Of a stretch of 64,000 nucleotides of DNA, positions 27,425 through 36,119 are shown in pieces. This stretch comes from Treponema sp. (GTDB taxonomy: Bacteria; Spirochaetota; Spirochaetia; Treponematales; Treponemataceae): contig JAFYZU010000007.1 of NCBI GenBank assembly GCA_017548565.1, positions 1-64,000 of the forward strand, written 5' to 3'. Under the pieces are notes generated by a model. It did not search any database. It was not told the origin of the DNA and was given only the letters and a program-made list of their open reading frames with translations. Both the position numbers and the translations under genes were made by a program. Every line of letters begins with the position of its first letter. Positions within the stretch are counted from its first letter, which is position 1.

Positions 27425-27461
27425 TTATTTAACAGGAATTACATTAAACGTTATATTTCAA

Positions 27462-28328
27462 CTACTGCTGATTTTCTATATCTTTCCATGGAAAAAGGAA
27501 GCTTCTTAATTTTCTAGGACCAAGAGTATCGCGGTCTTCCTGAATAAGCTCATCCCATGGGATTTCCTTTCTGTCACGTTTTGTCGTAAGCTCAGGATGT
27601 TTTTCAAGATAATCATATTTATAAAGACGAAGCCTTAATGCATTTGCCTTATTTATTGAAATTCCTGCAAGGGAAGGCATGAAGAAAAGCAGGAAAACCG
27701 AAAGTGCAAGCATTATCAGAGTGTGTATTCCGACTAGAATCGAAAAACCTGTATTATCAAAAAAGATGATGAAGCATTTTTTAAAGCATTTCCTGAAATT
27801 ATTGTGCATATTACATCGCAGTGGAATAAACCATTGAAGTGCAAGAACAAACATTACGGCAATCCAGAAAAGAAATGCACCCGCAAGAAACGCAATTATT
27901 GAATCACCCTGAACAAGATAAAATTCAAAGCTGAAAGAAAAAACAATAATTCCGATGCTGCACAGTAAACCATGAAGGACTGCATCCTTTAAAACACCCG
28001 GAATTGCCTTGAATAGATCGACGATATGAACACCATCAAAATCTGTAATCTTTGCGGCAAGCTCTCCGAATGCAAAACGCATTATTGAAATGCCGATGCA
28101 TAAAATCATAAACAGAACGCACTGAATAAGAAGCAGAAGCGGTGGAAAATCTGTTACAGTTTCATTTATATTTTCAAGTGAAATCTCTATTCCGAAAAGT
28201 GCCGGAGCTGTAGAAATTAAAATAATTCCGCCGATCATCCAGAATAAAGTAATAAGATTTGTAATAAGGACAAGCAAAAGGTTATCCCATCCGTCGCAAA
28301 AACTTTTCTTTAACAAAAATCCATACAT
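27462..28328 (-). CDS. polytopic membrane protein, function unknown
   Basis: 288 aa with about six hydrophobic helices (for example LLLVLITNLITLFWMIGG, LFWIAVMFVLALQWFIPL) and a charged C-terminal tail ending RSFLFPWKDIENQ. The layout recalls DUF624/YesL-like membrane proteins, but the match is by general character only. No Shine-Dalgarno site; TTGATT, 17 nt, TAGATT, 6 nt, ATG would fit a leaderless start. It is 42 nt downstream of the marR gene on the same strand. Confidence 0.65.
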   Translation of the reverse strand: MYGFLLKKSFCDGWDNLLLVLITNLITLFWMIGGIILISTAPALFGIEISLENINETVTDFPPLLLLIQCVLFMILCIGISIMRFAFGELAAKITDFDGVHIVDLFKAIPGVLKDAVLHGLLCSIGIIVFSFSFEFYLVQGDSIIAFLAGAFLFWIAVMFVLALQWFIPLRCNMHNNFRKCFKKCFIIFFDNTGFSILVGIHTLIMLALSVFLLFFMPSLAGISINKANALRLRLYKYDYLEKHPELTTKRDRKEIPWDELIQEDRDTLGPRKLRSFLFPWKDIENQQ

Positions 28329-28370
28329 ACAATGAATCTAATAGAAAAGTGCATTAAAATCAAGCGGTTA

Positions 28371-28805
28371 TTAAATGGTGAAATTTTTTTCTATTCTGTT
28401 AAGATATGAAACAAACTGATTTTTTTCTTCTTCGGAAAATCCTTCGTAAAAGGTTTGAAACAGCTCTTTTGATATTGAATGCATTCTTGAAGTATAATCC
28501 CTCCCCTCTTCTGTAAGCATGATGAATTTATTTCTCCGGTCAGTTTCATCAGTTTCAAAGCATACAAGACCGTCTGAAAAAAGCTTTCTTACAAGAACGG
28601 TTGTCGTTGATTTATCCCTGTTGATTTTTTTCGAAAGCTCGTTCATTTTCATTTTAGGAACGGATGCAAGCTGATAAAGAATATTTCCATGAGAAGAAGC
28701 AATTTTTTTAAAACCTTCATCATTGAGTTTTTTAATAAGAAAATCTGCAGTTAATGAATGGATGTGCGAAACCTTTGATATGCTGTTCTTTACTTCTTCT
28801 TTCAT
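28371..28805 (-). CDS. MarR-family transcriptional regulator
   Basis: 144 aa with a winged helix. ASVPKMKMNELSKKINRDKSTTTVLVRKL is helix-turn-helix plus recognition helix in two pieces, then DETDRRNKFIMLTEEG forms the wing. It should bind as a dimer to the perfect 20-bp palindrome at 28840-28859, which overlaps both its own promoter and that of the divergent BMP/ABC importer operon. The ligand is probably related to the imported compound, which is an inference from position. Confidence 0.85.
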   Translation of the reverse strand: MKEEVKNSISKVSHIHSLTADFLIKKLNDEGFKKIASSHGNILYQLASVPKMKMNELSKKINRDKSTTTVLVRKLFSDGLVCFETDETDRRNKFIMLTEEGRDYTSRMHSISKELFQTFYEGFSEEEKNQFVSYLNRIEKNFTI

Positions 28806-28811
28806 ATTATC

Positions 28812-28840
28812 ATTATAAAACTTATGACGGTACTTGACAA
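28812..28840 (-). promoter_or_regulatory. marR promoter, predicted leaderless
   Basis: On the minus strand TTGTCA, 17 nt, TATAAT, then 6 nt to the ATG at 28805. Its -35 hexamer overlaps five bases of the -35 of the divergent importer promoter. Confidence 0.75.
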
Positions 28841-28862
28841 TAGTTTTATATAAAACTATTCT
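28834..28862 (+). promoter_or_regulatory. BMP/ABC importer operon promoter, predicted leaderless
   Basis: TTGACA at 28834, 17 nt, TATTCT at 28857, then 6 nt to the ATG at 28869. The spacer is filled by the operator palindrome. Confidence 0.8.
28840..28859. promoter_or_regulatory. MarR operator palindrome
   Basis: ATAGTTTTATATAAAACTAT is a perfect 20-bp inverted repeat filling the spacer and touching the -10 of the importer promoter. A bound dimer would block both divergent promoters. Confidence 0.7.
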
Positions 28863-28868
28863 ATTGGC

Positions 28869-29888
28869 ATGAAAAAGCTTATATTATTATTAACTACAAT
28901 TACTTTATTATTCAGCGGCTGTTCTTCGTCAAAAAAGAACAGATATTCTATTGCAGTGTTCGTTCCCGGAATTATTGAGGACAGTCCCTGCTACAAAATG
29001 CTTGCCGATGGTGTAAAAAGCGCTGTTGATGATTACAACAAAAACAAAAATGATGAAAACAAAGCGCAGTTATACATCATGGAAGCGGGAAACAATCAGT
29101 CTGAATGGGCCGAAAAAATCACCGCCTTATGCGCACTCTCAAAATATGATTTAATCATTTCTTCAAATCCATCGCTGCCGGCAATCATAGAACCGCTCAC
29201 ACAGCAGTTCCCGAAGCAGAAATTCATCCTGCTTGATGCGACCTGGGAAAACAATGAGAACATCTATACAGTCTGCTACAATCAGTATGAACAGGCATAT
29301 CTTACCGGATACATTGCGGGTCTTATGTCAAAATCAAAGAAAATTGCTTTGATTGCCGCACAGGAATATCCTGTCATGAATGAAATTCTTTTCCCTTATT
29401 ATAAAAAAGGTGCGCTTGCTGCCGATAAATCCTGCGAAGTCTCATTCTTTGTTGTCGGAAACTGGTATGACGCAAACAAGAGCGCCGTAATCAGCAATAC
29501 AGCAATAAGTGATGGAGTTGACGTTCTTCTTCCAATCTGCGGAGGTGCAGCACAGGGAGTAATCAATTCTGCGGTAAACAACAAGGCATACATCACATGG
29601 TTCGATAACAACGGATTTGCAAAGGCACCTGGAACTGTAATTTCAAGTGCGATTATGGAACAGGAAAAAATGTCTGCCCTTCTCGTAAAAAAATATTTCG
29701 AAGGAAAAATCCCATGGGGAACAAATGATACTGCAGGAATGAAAGACGGCTTCGTACGTTTCATTGAAGATGATCCTTTGTATACAAGCACAGTTCCAGA
29801 AGACATACAGCAGAAAATGAGTGAAAAAATAAAGGAAATTACTAAGAATCCTTTGATTCAGACAAAACCTTTTGTATTTACAAAATAA
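28869..29888 (+). CDS. BMP/PnrA-type substrate-binding lipoprotein
   Basis: 339 aa. A lipobox (LLTTITLLFSGC) anchors it outside the inner membrane. The sequence follows basic-membrane-protein/PnrA (TmpC) folds that capture purine nucleosides: YSIAVFVPGIIEDSPCYKM, ILLDATWENNENIYTV, QAYLTGYIAGLMSKS and ADGVKSAVDDY. It heads an importer operon with one ATPase and two permease genes. Nucleoside is the family expectation; autoinducer-2 or sugar cannot be fully excluded. Confidence 0.85.
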   Translation: MKKLILLLTTITLLFSGCSSSKKNRYSIAVFVPGIIEDSPCYKMLADGVKSAVDDYNKNKNDENKAQLYIMEAGNNQSEWAEKITALCALSKYDLIISSNPSLPAIIEPLTQQFPKQKFILLDATWENNENIYTVCYNQYEQAYLTGYIAGLMSKSKKIALIAAQEYPVMNEILFPYYKKGALAADKSCEVSFFVVGNWYDANKSAVISNTAISDGVDVLLPICGGAAQGVINSAVNNKAYITWFDNNGFAKAPGTVISSAIMEQEKMSALLVKKYFEGKIPWGTNDTAGMKDGFVRFIEDDPLYTSTVPEDIQQKMSEKIKEITKNPLIQTKPFVFTK

Positions 29889-29907
29889 CAATTTTCAGAG
29901 CACATAA

Positions 29908-31275
29908 ATGAATTTAGAATTGAAAAACATCACTTTCAGTTATCCGCATAAAACAATTCTGAAAAATTTATGTGCTTTTTTTGAAGAAAAGAAAATCCAT
30001 GCCATCATCGGAGAAAATGGTGAAGGAAAATCTACTGCCGCAAACATAATTACCGGAGAATTAATGCCACAGAGTGGCGAAATCCTGATCGATAATCAGA
30101 AGGTTTATTTTAAGACACCATACGATGCAATTCAAAAACGGATCTGTTATGTTCATCAGGTTCCTATGTTATGCGAGAGTCTTACCATAAATGAAAATCT
30201 GATTCTCGGCTTAAAAAAGATTGATAAGGAAGAAATCAGGAATAAAGCAGAAATTTTTCTTAAGGGAGTTAATCTCAAGAGTCTTCTCTGCAAAAACGGA
30301 AGTGATGTAAAATTTTTTACAAGCCTGTGTAACGCTCTTTTAAAAGAACCGTCCCTACTTATTCTTGATGAACCGTCGGCACTTTTAACTGATGTGCAGA
30401 TCGATTTTTTATATTCAAAACTCAATGAGCTTAAAAACAACGGGATGAATATAATCGTAATTACACATCACCTGGACGAAGCTGAAAAATACTGTGATAC
30501 AATCAGGCAGATGAAAAATGGAAAGCTTACTGATACAGCAAATCCCGGTGATTTTTATAAAAGCACGGAAACACTGTCTTTTGAAACAAAAACAGCAGAT
30601 ATTCAGAAAAAAAACAGAACGTTTACGGTAGACAGGCTTTGCTGTAATCCACCGCTTGAACCTTCGATAAAAGACATCAGTTTTACGGTCAGAGAAAAAG
30701 AAATTCTTTGCATTAAAGGTCAGACAGAAGACGGATTAAAAACTCTCGAAGAAATACTTACAGGTCTGTCCCCCTATAAATCAACAGGAAAAATCATAAT
30801 CAGAAATAATGATGAAGAAATCAGGCTGAACTCGAAAATCTCTCCGGAAATATTACGGTTCAAATCACCGCTGAAAACCGGAATAATACCGACAGATAAA
30901 AAATATACTGCTTCGAATCCATCGCTTAAAATAAAACAGATGCTTGAACCTTACCGACAAAATATAGAATATTGTAAAAAAATCATAAAAAAATCAGGAT
31001 TAAATGTATCGGAAAATCAGTATGCATCAGAGCTTTCGGGAGGAATGCTTCAGAAATTAATTTTACAGCGCGAAATAGAAAAAGCTCCCGGACTGTTGAT
31101 TTTATGTCATCCTCTTCAAGGACTTGATTATGTTTCTGCACGAAAAACAATATTAAAAATCAAGGAATGTGCCGAAAACGGTGCCGCTGTAATAATCCTT
31201 ACGCAGGGTGATTTTCCGAAAAATGAATGCACCCGGTATTTTGTATTAAATCACGGAAAACTGGAGGCAGAATGA
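29908..31275 (+). CDS. double-domain ABC ATPase of the BMP-type importer, one composite site
   Basis: 455 aa with two nucleotide-binding domains in tandem, as in RbsA-type and nucleoside importers. The first has Walker A IIGENGEGKSTAA and Walker B LLILDEPSALL, but its signature motif is degenerate (FFTSLCNALL). The second has a good signature (ELSGGMLQKLILQ), but its Walker A is lost (IKGQTEDGLKTLEE) and its Walker B reads LLILCHP. Only one of the two ATP sites, formed by Walker A of domain 1 and LSGG of domain 2, should be catalytic. Shorter than the usual 500 aa. The stop overlaps the next start by 4 nt. Confidence 0.88.
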   Translation: MNLELKNITFSYPHKTILKNLCAFFEEKKIHAIIGENGEGKSTAANIITGELMPQSGEILIDNQKVYFKTPYDAIQKRICYVHQVPMLCESLTINENLILGLKKIDKEEIRNKAEIFLKGVNLKSLLCKNGSDVKFFTSLCNALLKEPSLLILDEPSALLTDVQIDFLYSKLNELKNNGMNIIVITHHLDEAEKYCDTIRQMKNGKLTDTANPGDFYKSTETLSFETKTADIQKKNRTFTVDRLCCNPPLEPSIKDISFTVREKEILCIKGQTEDGLKTLEEILTGLSPYKSTGKIIIRNNDEEIRLNSKISPEILRFKSPLKTGIIPTDKKYTASNPSLKIKQMLEPYRQNIEYCKKIIKKSGLNVSENQYASELSGGMLQKLILQREIEKAPGLLILCHPLQGLDYVSARKTILKIKECAENGAAVIILTQGDFPKNECTRYFVLNHGKLEAE

Positions 31276-32144
31276 TGTACTATTTTGGAACAATCTTAAG
31301 CTTAAGCGCAATACTGATGACTGCCGCTCTTGGAAATGCATTCTTAATGAAAAGCGGACAAATAAATCTGGGCGGTGAAGGACAAATTTATGCCGGCGGT
31401 TTTATTGCAGCAATAATTTTCAATTCAAGGATTCCTTTTTTCCTGAGTCTGCCGCTGGGATTATTAATGGCTGGAACAATGGGGACAGTCCTCACTGTTT
31501 TAAGTGTAATTCTTCAGAAATACAAACGGATAAATTATATGCTTTCATCCTTTCTGATTTCTGCTGCAGTAATTCCAATAACCGATGCACTGATTGCAGG
31601 TCCTTTCCGGGGTAAAAACGCTAACCTTCTTTCTACAGATTTTATCGATAAATCAATACGATTTAAATCTATTCTGCCGCCATCCACCTTTAACGGTTAT
31701 TTTTTCTTTGCAGTCCTTTTATGCCTTGCAGGGGCATTCGTCGTTTACCGGACAACCACAGGCTATCAGCTTTCAATTTACGGAAAAGCACAGCAATTTT
31801 CAATTTACATGGGATTTTCAGATACAAAGTTTCCGTTCATAACAGGAAGTCTATGTGGATTTTTACATGGACTGGCAGGTGCAGCAGCTGTTCTTGGAAA
31901 TTACTATGCATGCCACACTGGTTTTTATTCCGGCTTAGGATGGAATTCTCTTTCTTCATGCATGATTGCTTTTTCAAATCCGCTTCTGATTATTCCATCA
32001 TCGATATGTGTTTCTGCAGTTACGACAGGAGCCGGATATTTCGCTTTTTTTCATAATTTTGATTTTGATATTTCCGGTTTGATACAAGGTATTGTATTCT
32101 TTATGATTGCAGTTTTTTCAACAAAAATGAGGATTAAACAATGA
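31272..32144 (+). CDS. ABC importer permease 1 (BMP/nucleoside type)
   Basis: 290 aa with about eight hydrophobic helices. NAFLMKSGQINLGGEGQIYAGG is the family hallmark in two pieces (GxxNxxxEG loop facing the ATPase). The start is taken at 31272, where ATGATG overlaps the ATPase stop and GGAGG lies just upstream; a frame opening at 31227 lies inside the ATPase gene. A copy of the dispersed 20-bp motif is embedded at 31474-31497 and encodes GTMGTVLT. Confidence 0.85.
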   Translation: MMYYFGTILSLSAILMTAALGNAFLMKSGQINLGGEGQIYAGGFIAAIIFNSRIPFFLSLPLGLLMAGTMGTVLTVLSVILQKYKRINYMLSSFLISAAVIPITDALIAGPFRGKNANLLSTDFIDKSIRFKSILPPSTFNGYFFFAVLLCLAGAFVVYRTTTGYQLSIYGKAQQFSIYMGFSDTKFPFITGSLCGFLHGLAGAAAVLGNYYACHTGFYSGLGWNSLSSCMIAFSNPLLIIPSSICVSAVTTGAGYFAFFHNFDFDISGLIQGIVFFMIAVFSTKMRIKQ

Positions 32145-32959
32145 TTCTTGAACTTTTATCATTTGCATGTCCATTTATACTGGCTTCTTCAGGAGCTCTG
32201 TTTTCTCAATATGCAGGAATGCTTGCCCTCTTTTTAGACGGATTAATCACATTCTCCGGATTTTTAACATTTAGTTTTACGGTTTTAACTGACAATGGAA
32301 CAATGGGGACAACCCTCGCTGTTTTTGTCTGCATTCTTATAATATTATTGTTTGTTTTAATCATCGAAAAAACAAAAGCTGATATTTTTATTGCCGGATT
32401 AGGATTGAATCTTATATTTCATTCAGGAGTGTCCCTTCTGTCATCAATTTTCTTTAAGACAAGAGGAGTTCTGACTCATGAACACTTTGTATTTGTGACC
32501 AGAAATATTCAGATAACTGAAATCATTATTACAATGATTCTATGTGCGGCTGCTGTAGGCTTTCTTCTTTTTACAAAACATGGGATTTATTTTCGTGTAA
32601 CCGGAACTGACAGCGATGTACTGACTGTAAAAGGGATTAATCCTTCGTTATACAGAATTCTGAGCTGGTGTATATGTGCATTTTTTGCTTCAATCTGCGG
32701 AAGCTTTCTTGCCTTTAAGATTTCTTCTTTTGTTCCGAACCTTTCCGGCGGTAAAGGATGGATTTGTCTTGCGGCTGTTTTACTTGCAGATAAAAAACCA
32801 CTGCGTATTATTACAGCGGTTATAGTTTTCTGTGCAGCAGATTATCTTGGCGTTCACATTCAGAATATTTTTCCTTCTGTTCCAACGTCAATTCTTCTGT
32901 CGCTTCCTTATATTACAGCGCTTTTAATGATAACCGTAAGCCCTTCACAAAAGAATTAA
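32141..32959 (+). CDS. ABC importer permease 2 (BMP/nucleoside type)
   Basis: 272 aa, overlapping permease 1 by 4 nt. It has a related helix pattern: SGALFSQYAGMLALFLDG corresponds to the conserved loop, and FLAFKISSFVPNLSGGKGWICLA to the C-terminal coupling region. It is somewhat short for the family (about 300). The dispersed motif at 32298-32321 encodes GTMGTTLA at a place similar to that in permease 1. Its end overlaps the end of the convergent lysS by 4 nt. Confidence 0.83.
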   Translation: MILELLSFACPFILASSGALFSQYAGMLALFLDGLITFSGFLTFSFTVLTDNGTMGTTLAVFVCILIILLFVLIIEKTKADIFIAGLGLNLIFHSGVSLLSSIFFKTRGVLTHEHFVFVTRNIQITEIIITMILCAAAVGFLLFTKHGIYFRVTGTDSDVLTVKGINPSLYRILSWCICAFFASICGSFLAFKISSFVPNLSGGKGWICLAAVLLADKKPLRIITAVIVFCAADYLGVHIQNIFPSVPTSILLSLPYITALLMITVSPSQKN

Positions 32960-34587
32960 TACACACTTAAAATTTTCTGAAGTCTGTCCTTACCAATAAT
33001 GCGGAAGAAGCTTCCCAAACGTGGTCCCTGCTCTTTGGCAATGAGTGCCTGATAAAGTGCAGTAAACAATGCTTTTGAATCAAGACCCATTTCGGTTGCA
33101 ATGTCGTACATTGCCTGCTGGCATTCCTTATCCATCTGGAAAGTATCGAGTTTTGGAACAACTTCGTCGCGGACACGCTGAACAGCCTTTAAGATATCTC
33201 CGTCCAGGTCTGCCTTGCATCCGTCATTGCGGAGTTCAAAACAGAAATCCGGAGCGCAGTCTGGAGCCGAATGCTTTACCCAGAACCAGGCACATTCAAT
33301 ACGTCGGCGAAGGCGCTCTTCCTGTTCAGGTTTTACGTCTCCAAGTGCCTTAATTACAGCATCAATGTCGCCTGAATAAATCTGAAGCAAAGTTGTAAGC
33401 TGGCGGATTGTTACCTGGTAAGGCATTGTTTCCGGAATCTTTCCGTCAATCTGGCTGAGCATGTAGATTCTCTTTTCTTTATTAAAGTGGTCGTCGCTCT
33501 TTGCCTTATCTATTCCGTAAACAATTCGTTCTGTCTTGTCGTAGTCTTCGTAAACCTTAAGAACATCCATATCAAAGCTGATTGCAAATTCTGTATTCGG
33601 GCGGGTTCCTGCAAAAAGGTAACGGAGTACTTCTGCCTGATAAACATCGAGGGCATCCGGCAAAGCAATAACCTTTCCTTTTGAAGAAGACATTTTTCCA
33701 GGAACACCCTTGAGGTTTACAAAGTCGTAGCGCATTGTTACCGGTGCATCCCAATCGTAGATTCTTTTAGAAACAAGTTTTGCTGTATCGTACGAACCAC
33801 CAGGGCTTATGTGGTCTTTTCCACCCGGTTCGAATACTACTTTTTCTTCGTTCCATCTCATAGGCCAGTCAACACGCCAGCCAAGCTTTGCACCCTTGAA
33901 CACGCGGATATCTGCAGTTTCGTAGTTGCCGCATTCACACTTGTAGGTAATTCCGTATTCGCCGTCGTAATCTGTAATTTCGGTTGTGTCCTTATTACAC
34001 TTGCCGCAGAAAATTGAAACAGGCCAGTAAACATCTTCACTCTTCATTTTGTGGGCGTCATCACGATATTCGTTAAGACATTCCTTAATAACATCGCGGT
34101 TCTGCATTGCCTTGCGCATACCTTCTGCATAGCGGTTTGCACGGTAGCGGCTTGCCTGGTACAAAAACTCCGGAGCAATTCCAACGCGTGGAAGCTGAGT
34201 TTCAATATCTACTTCGTGATGGCGCGCATAATTTTCGTTGCGTCCTGTTGTATCAGGTACTTCGGTAATAGGATAGCGAAGATATTTTTCAAGAATTTCA
34301 GGGTCCGGCATATTTGCAGGAACTTTACGGAATACATCGTAGTCGTCCCAGGAATAAATAAAGCGTACTTTTTTACCACGGTCACGCAGGGCACGCACTA
34401 CTAAATCTACAGTAATAATTTCGCGGAAGTTTCCAAGATGAACAGTTCCGGAAGGTGTAATTCCAGAGGCGCAGGTATAAGATTCCAAATCTCCCTTTTC
34501 GCGGATAATCTGATTAGCCATCTGATCTGCCCAGTGACAAAGCAATGGGTCTTTCTTTTCGTTGTTATTCTGATTTTCGTTACTCAT
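32956..34587 (-). CDS. lysS: class I lysyl-tRNA synthetase
   Basis: 543 aa of the archaeal-type class I LysRS, characteristic of spirochaetes. The HIGH-type motif is in CASGITPSGTVHLGNFREI, the KMSKS loop in GKMSSSKGKVI, and a zinc ribbon has CGKCNKDTTEI and CECGNYE. It charges tRNA-Lys, one gene of which is in this window at 16767. No Shine-Dalgarno site; the -10 is 8 nt before the ATG. Confidence 0.95.
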   Translation of the reverse strand: MSNENQNNNEKKDPLLCHWADQMANQIIREKGDLESYTCASGITPSGTVHLGNFREIITVDLVVRALRDRGKKVRFIYSWDDYDVFRKVPANMPDPEILEKYLRYPITEVPDTTGRNENYARHHEVDIETQLPRVGIAPEFLYQASRYRANRYAEGMRKAMQNRDVIKECLNEYRDDAHKMKSEDVYWPVSIFCGKCNKDTTEITDYDGEYGITYKCECGNYETADIRVFKGAKLGWRVDWPMRWNEEKVVFEPGGKDHISPGGSYDTAKLVSKRIYDWDAPVTMRYDFVNLKGVPGKMSSSKGKVIALPDALDVYQAEVLRYLFAGTRPNTEFAISFDMDVLKVYEDYDKTERIVYGIDKAKSDDHFNKEKRIYMLSQIDGKIPETMPYQVTIRQLTTLLQIYSGDIDAVIKALGDVKPEQEERLRRRIECAWFWVKHSAPDCAPDFCFELRNDGCKADLDGDILKAVQRVRDEVVPKLDTFQMDKECQQAMYDIATEMGLDSKALFTALYQALIAKEQGPRLGSFFRIIGKDRLQKILSVY

Positions 34588-34595
34588 ATAAAATT

Positions 34596-34624
34596 ATTAT
34601 AGTGATTTTCAACTATAATATCAA
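34596..34624 (-). promoter_or_regulatory. lysS promoter, predicted leaderless
   Basis: On the minus strand TTGATA, 17 nt, TATAAT, then 8 nt to the ATG at 34587. Confidence 0.7.
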
Positions 34625-34653
34625 ATGACACTTTCAGCTTTTTTTGCTATCAT
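34625..34653 (+). promoter_or_regulatory. promoter of the LytTR regulator gene, predicted leaderless
   Basis: ATGACA, 17 nt, TATCAT, then 6 nt to the ATG at 34660. It abuts the lysS promoter back to back. Confidence 0.65.
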
Positions 34654-34659
34654 TGAATT

Positions 34660-35367
34660 ATGTTCCGCATTGCAATCTGCGAAGATGAAAAAGTTATTCT
34701 CGATTTTGAAAGTTCTCTGGTTAATGCCTGGTCGGATATGCGTAGCTGTCGGATTGAACTTGATACTTATGTTTCTGCAGAACAGTTTTTATTTGAAAGC
34801 GAAGATAAATCACCCTACGATATTCTGATTTTTGATATTCAGATGAAGGGCTTGAACGGCATGGAGCTTGCAAAAAAGCTGAGGGCCCGTGGCTGTGATT
34901 CTGCTCTGATTTTTGTAACCGGTGTAAAAGATTATGCAATTGAAGGTTATGAAGTTGGGGCCGTGCGTTATATCTTAAAACCTGTTAAGGCTGATGTTTT
35001 GAACGGACTTTTGGATTCTATTTATGCGGAACGCCAGACTAAGGCAGAGGATTTTTTTGTGCTTGGACAGGGCTCTGACCTTGAACGCATTCCTTTTGAA
35101 AAAATAATTTATATAGAAGCACGCGGACACTATGTTTACATGAAAGGTGCTGATTTTGAACGCGAATGGAAATCTTCTTTTTCGCAGGCGAGCTCGGGCT
35201 TTGAAGAAAAAAACTTTTTCTGTTTGCGACGGGGGCTGCTTGTAAACTTAAAGCATGTTTCAAAAATTACGCGTACTGATTGTATTCTTGACGACGGGGA
35301 GTCGCTGCCGGTTGCCCGCGGTGTGTACAAGGCTTTGAATGAGGCGTTTATAAAATGTTATATATAG
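34660..35367 (+). CDS. LytTR-family response regulator
   Basis: 235 aa. The receiver has CEDEKV and the phosphoacceptor Asp59 in ILIFDIQMKG. The LytTR DNA-binding domain follows (FEKIIYIEARGHYVYMKG, CLRRGLLVNLKHV, LPVARGVYKALNEAF). It overlaps the kinase start by 13 nt. LytTR proteins bind two direct repeats about 21 bp apart; such a pair lies ahead of the ABC exporter at 37978-38011, a likely target. Confidence 0.9.
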   Translation: MFRIAICEDEKVILDFESSLVNAWSDMRSCRIELDTYVSAEQFLFESEDKSPYDILIFDIQMKGLNGMELAKKLRARGCDSALIFVTGVKDYAIEGYEVGAVRYILKPVKADVLNGLLDSIYAERQTKAEDFFVLGQGSDLERIPFEKIIYIEARGHYVYMKGADFEREWKSSFSQASSGFEEKNFFCLRRGLLVNLKHVSKITRTDCILDDGESLPVARGVYKALNEAFIKCYI

Positions 35368-36119
35368 TATTAATTCTCGCTTCGGTGTTTATTTCCGTCT
35401 TACTCACTATCCTCATTCTTAAATCAAAATATGACAAGCGGTTGTCAGATTTTCAGGACAGTGTTCTTAAAAAGCAGCGCGACGAAGTTCAGAATATTTA
35501 TCAGACTATGCGCGCGTGGAGGCACGACTATCACAATCATATTCAGTCTATAAAAGCTATGATAGCCATGCAGAAATTTGAAGAGCTGGATGCTTACCTT
35601 GGCACTCTTGAGCAGGACTTGGACAGCATAGATATTGCCATCAGAACCGGCAACGTAAGTCTTGATGCAATTTTGAGCAGTAAGGTTTCTATTGCCCGCA
35701 AAAATAATATAGAAGTAAACTGTACTGCCAAGGTTCCGGCTGAACTTAAAATAAGCGACGTTCATCTTTGCGCAATTGTTGGAAACCTTCTGGATAACGC
35801 AATTGAAGCGTGTGAAAAAATAAAGGGCGGGGTAGATCCATCACTTCCACCAAAATTCATCCGCATTTACATAGGACTTTTCAAAGAGCAGCTTTATATT
35901 TCTGTATCAAACTCAACCAATGCAAAACACCGGCGACGGCTTAATGAGCTTGTTACTTCAAAGCTTGGGGAGCATGGGTTTGGACTTCGCCGCATAGATA
36001 AAATTGCTGAGAAGTATGATGGATTTGTAAACCGCAAGAATGAACCAGGAATTTTTGCAACGGAAGTGATGATTCCTCTTTCTTCTGTTAGGACAAAGGA
36101 TTTACTGGAAGGAAAATAA
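35355..36119 (+). CDS. GHKL sensor histidine kinase (AgrC/CitA-like)
   Basis: 254 aa. One N-terminal helix (MLYIVLILASVFISVLLTIL) is followed by a dimerisation helix with the phosphorylated His in MRAWRHDYHNHIQSIKAM. An ATPase domain follows with the N box VGNLLDNAIEACEK and G box EHGFGLRRIDKIAEKY. There is no large sensor domain, so the signal is sensed through the membrane helix or a partner. Its end overlaps the end of the convergent Bpt-Aat gene by 18 nt. Confidence 0.87.
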   Translation: MLYIVLILASVFISVLLTILILKSKYDKRLSDFQDSVLKKQRDEVQNIYQTMRAWRHDYHNHIQSIKAMIAMQKFEELDAYLGTLEQDLDSIDIAIRTGNVSLDAILSSKVSIARKNNIEVNCTAKVPAELKISDVHLCAIVGNLLDNAIEACEKIKGGVDPSLPPKFIRIYIGLFKEQLYISVSNSTNAKHRRRLNELVTSKLGEHGFGLRRIDKIAEKYDGFVNRKNEPGIFATEVMIPLSSVRTKDLLEGK

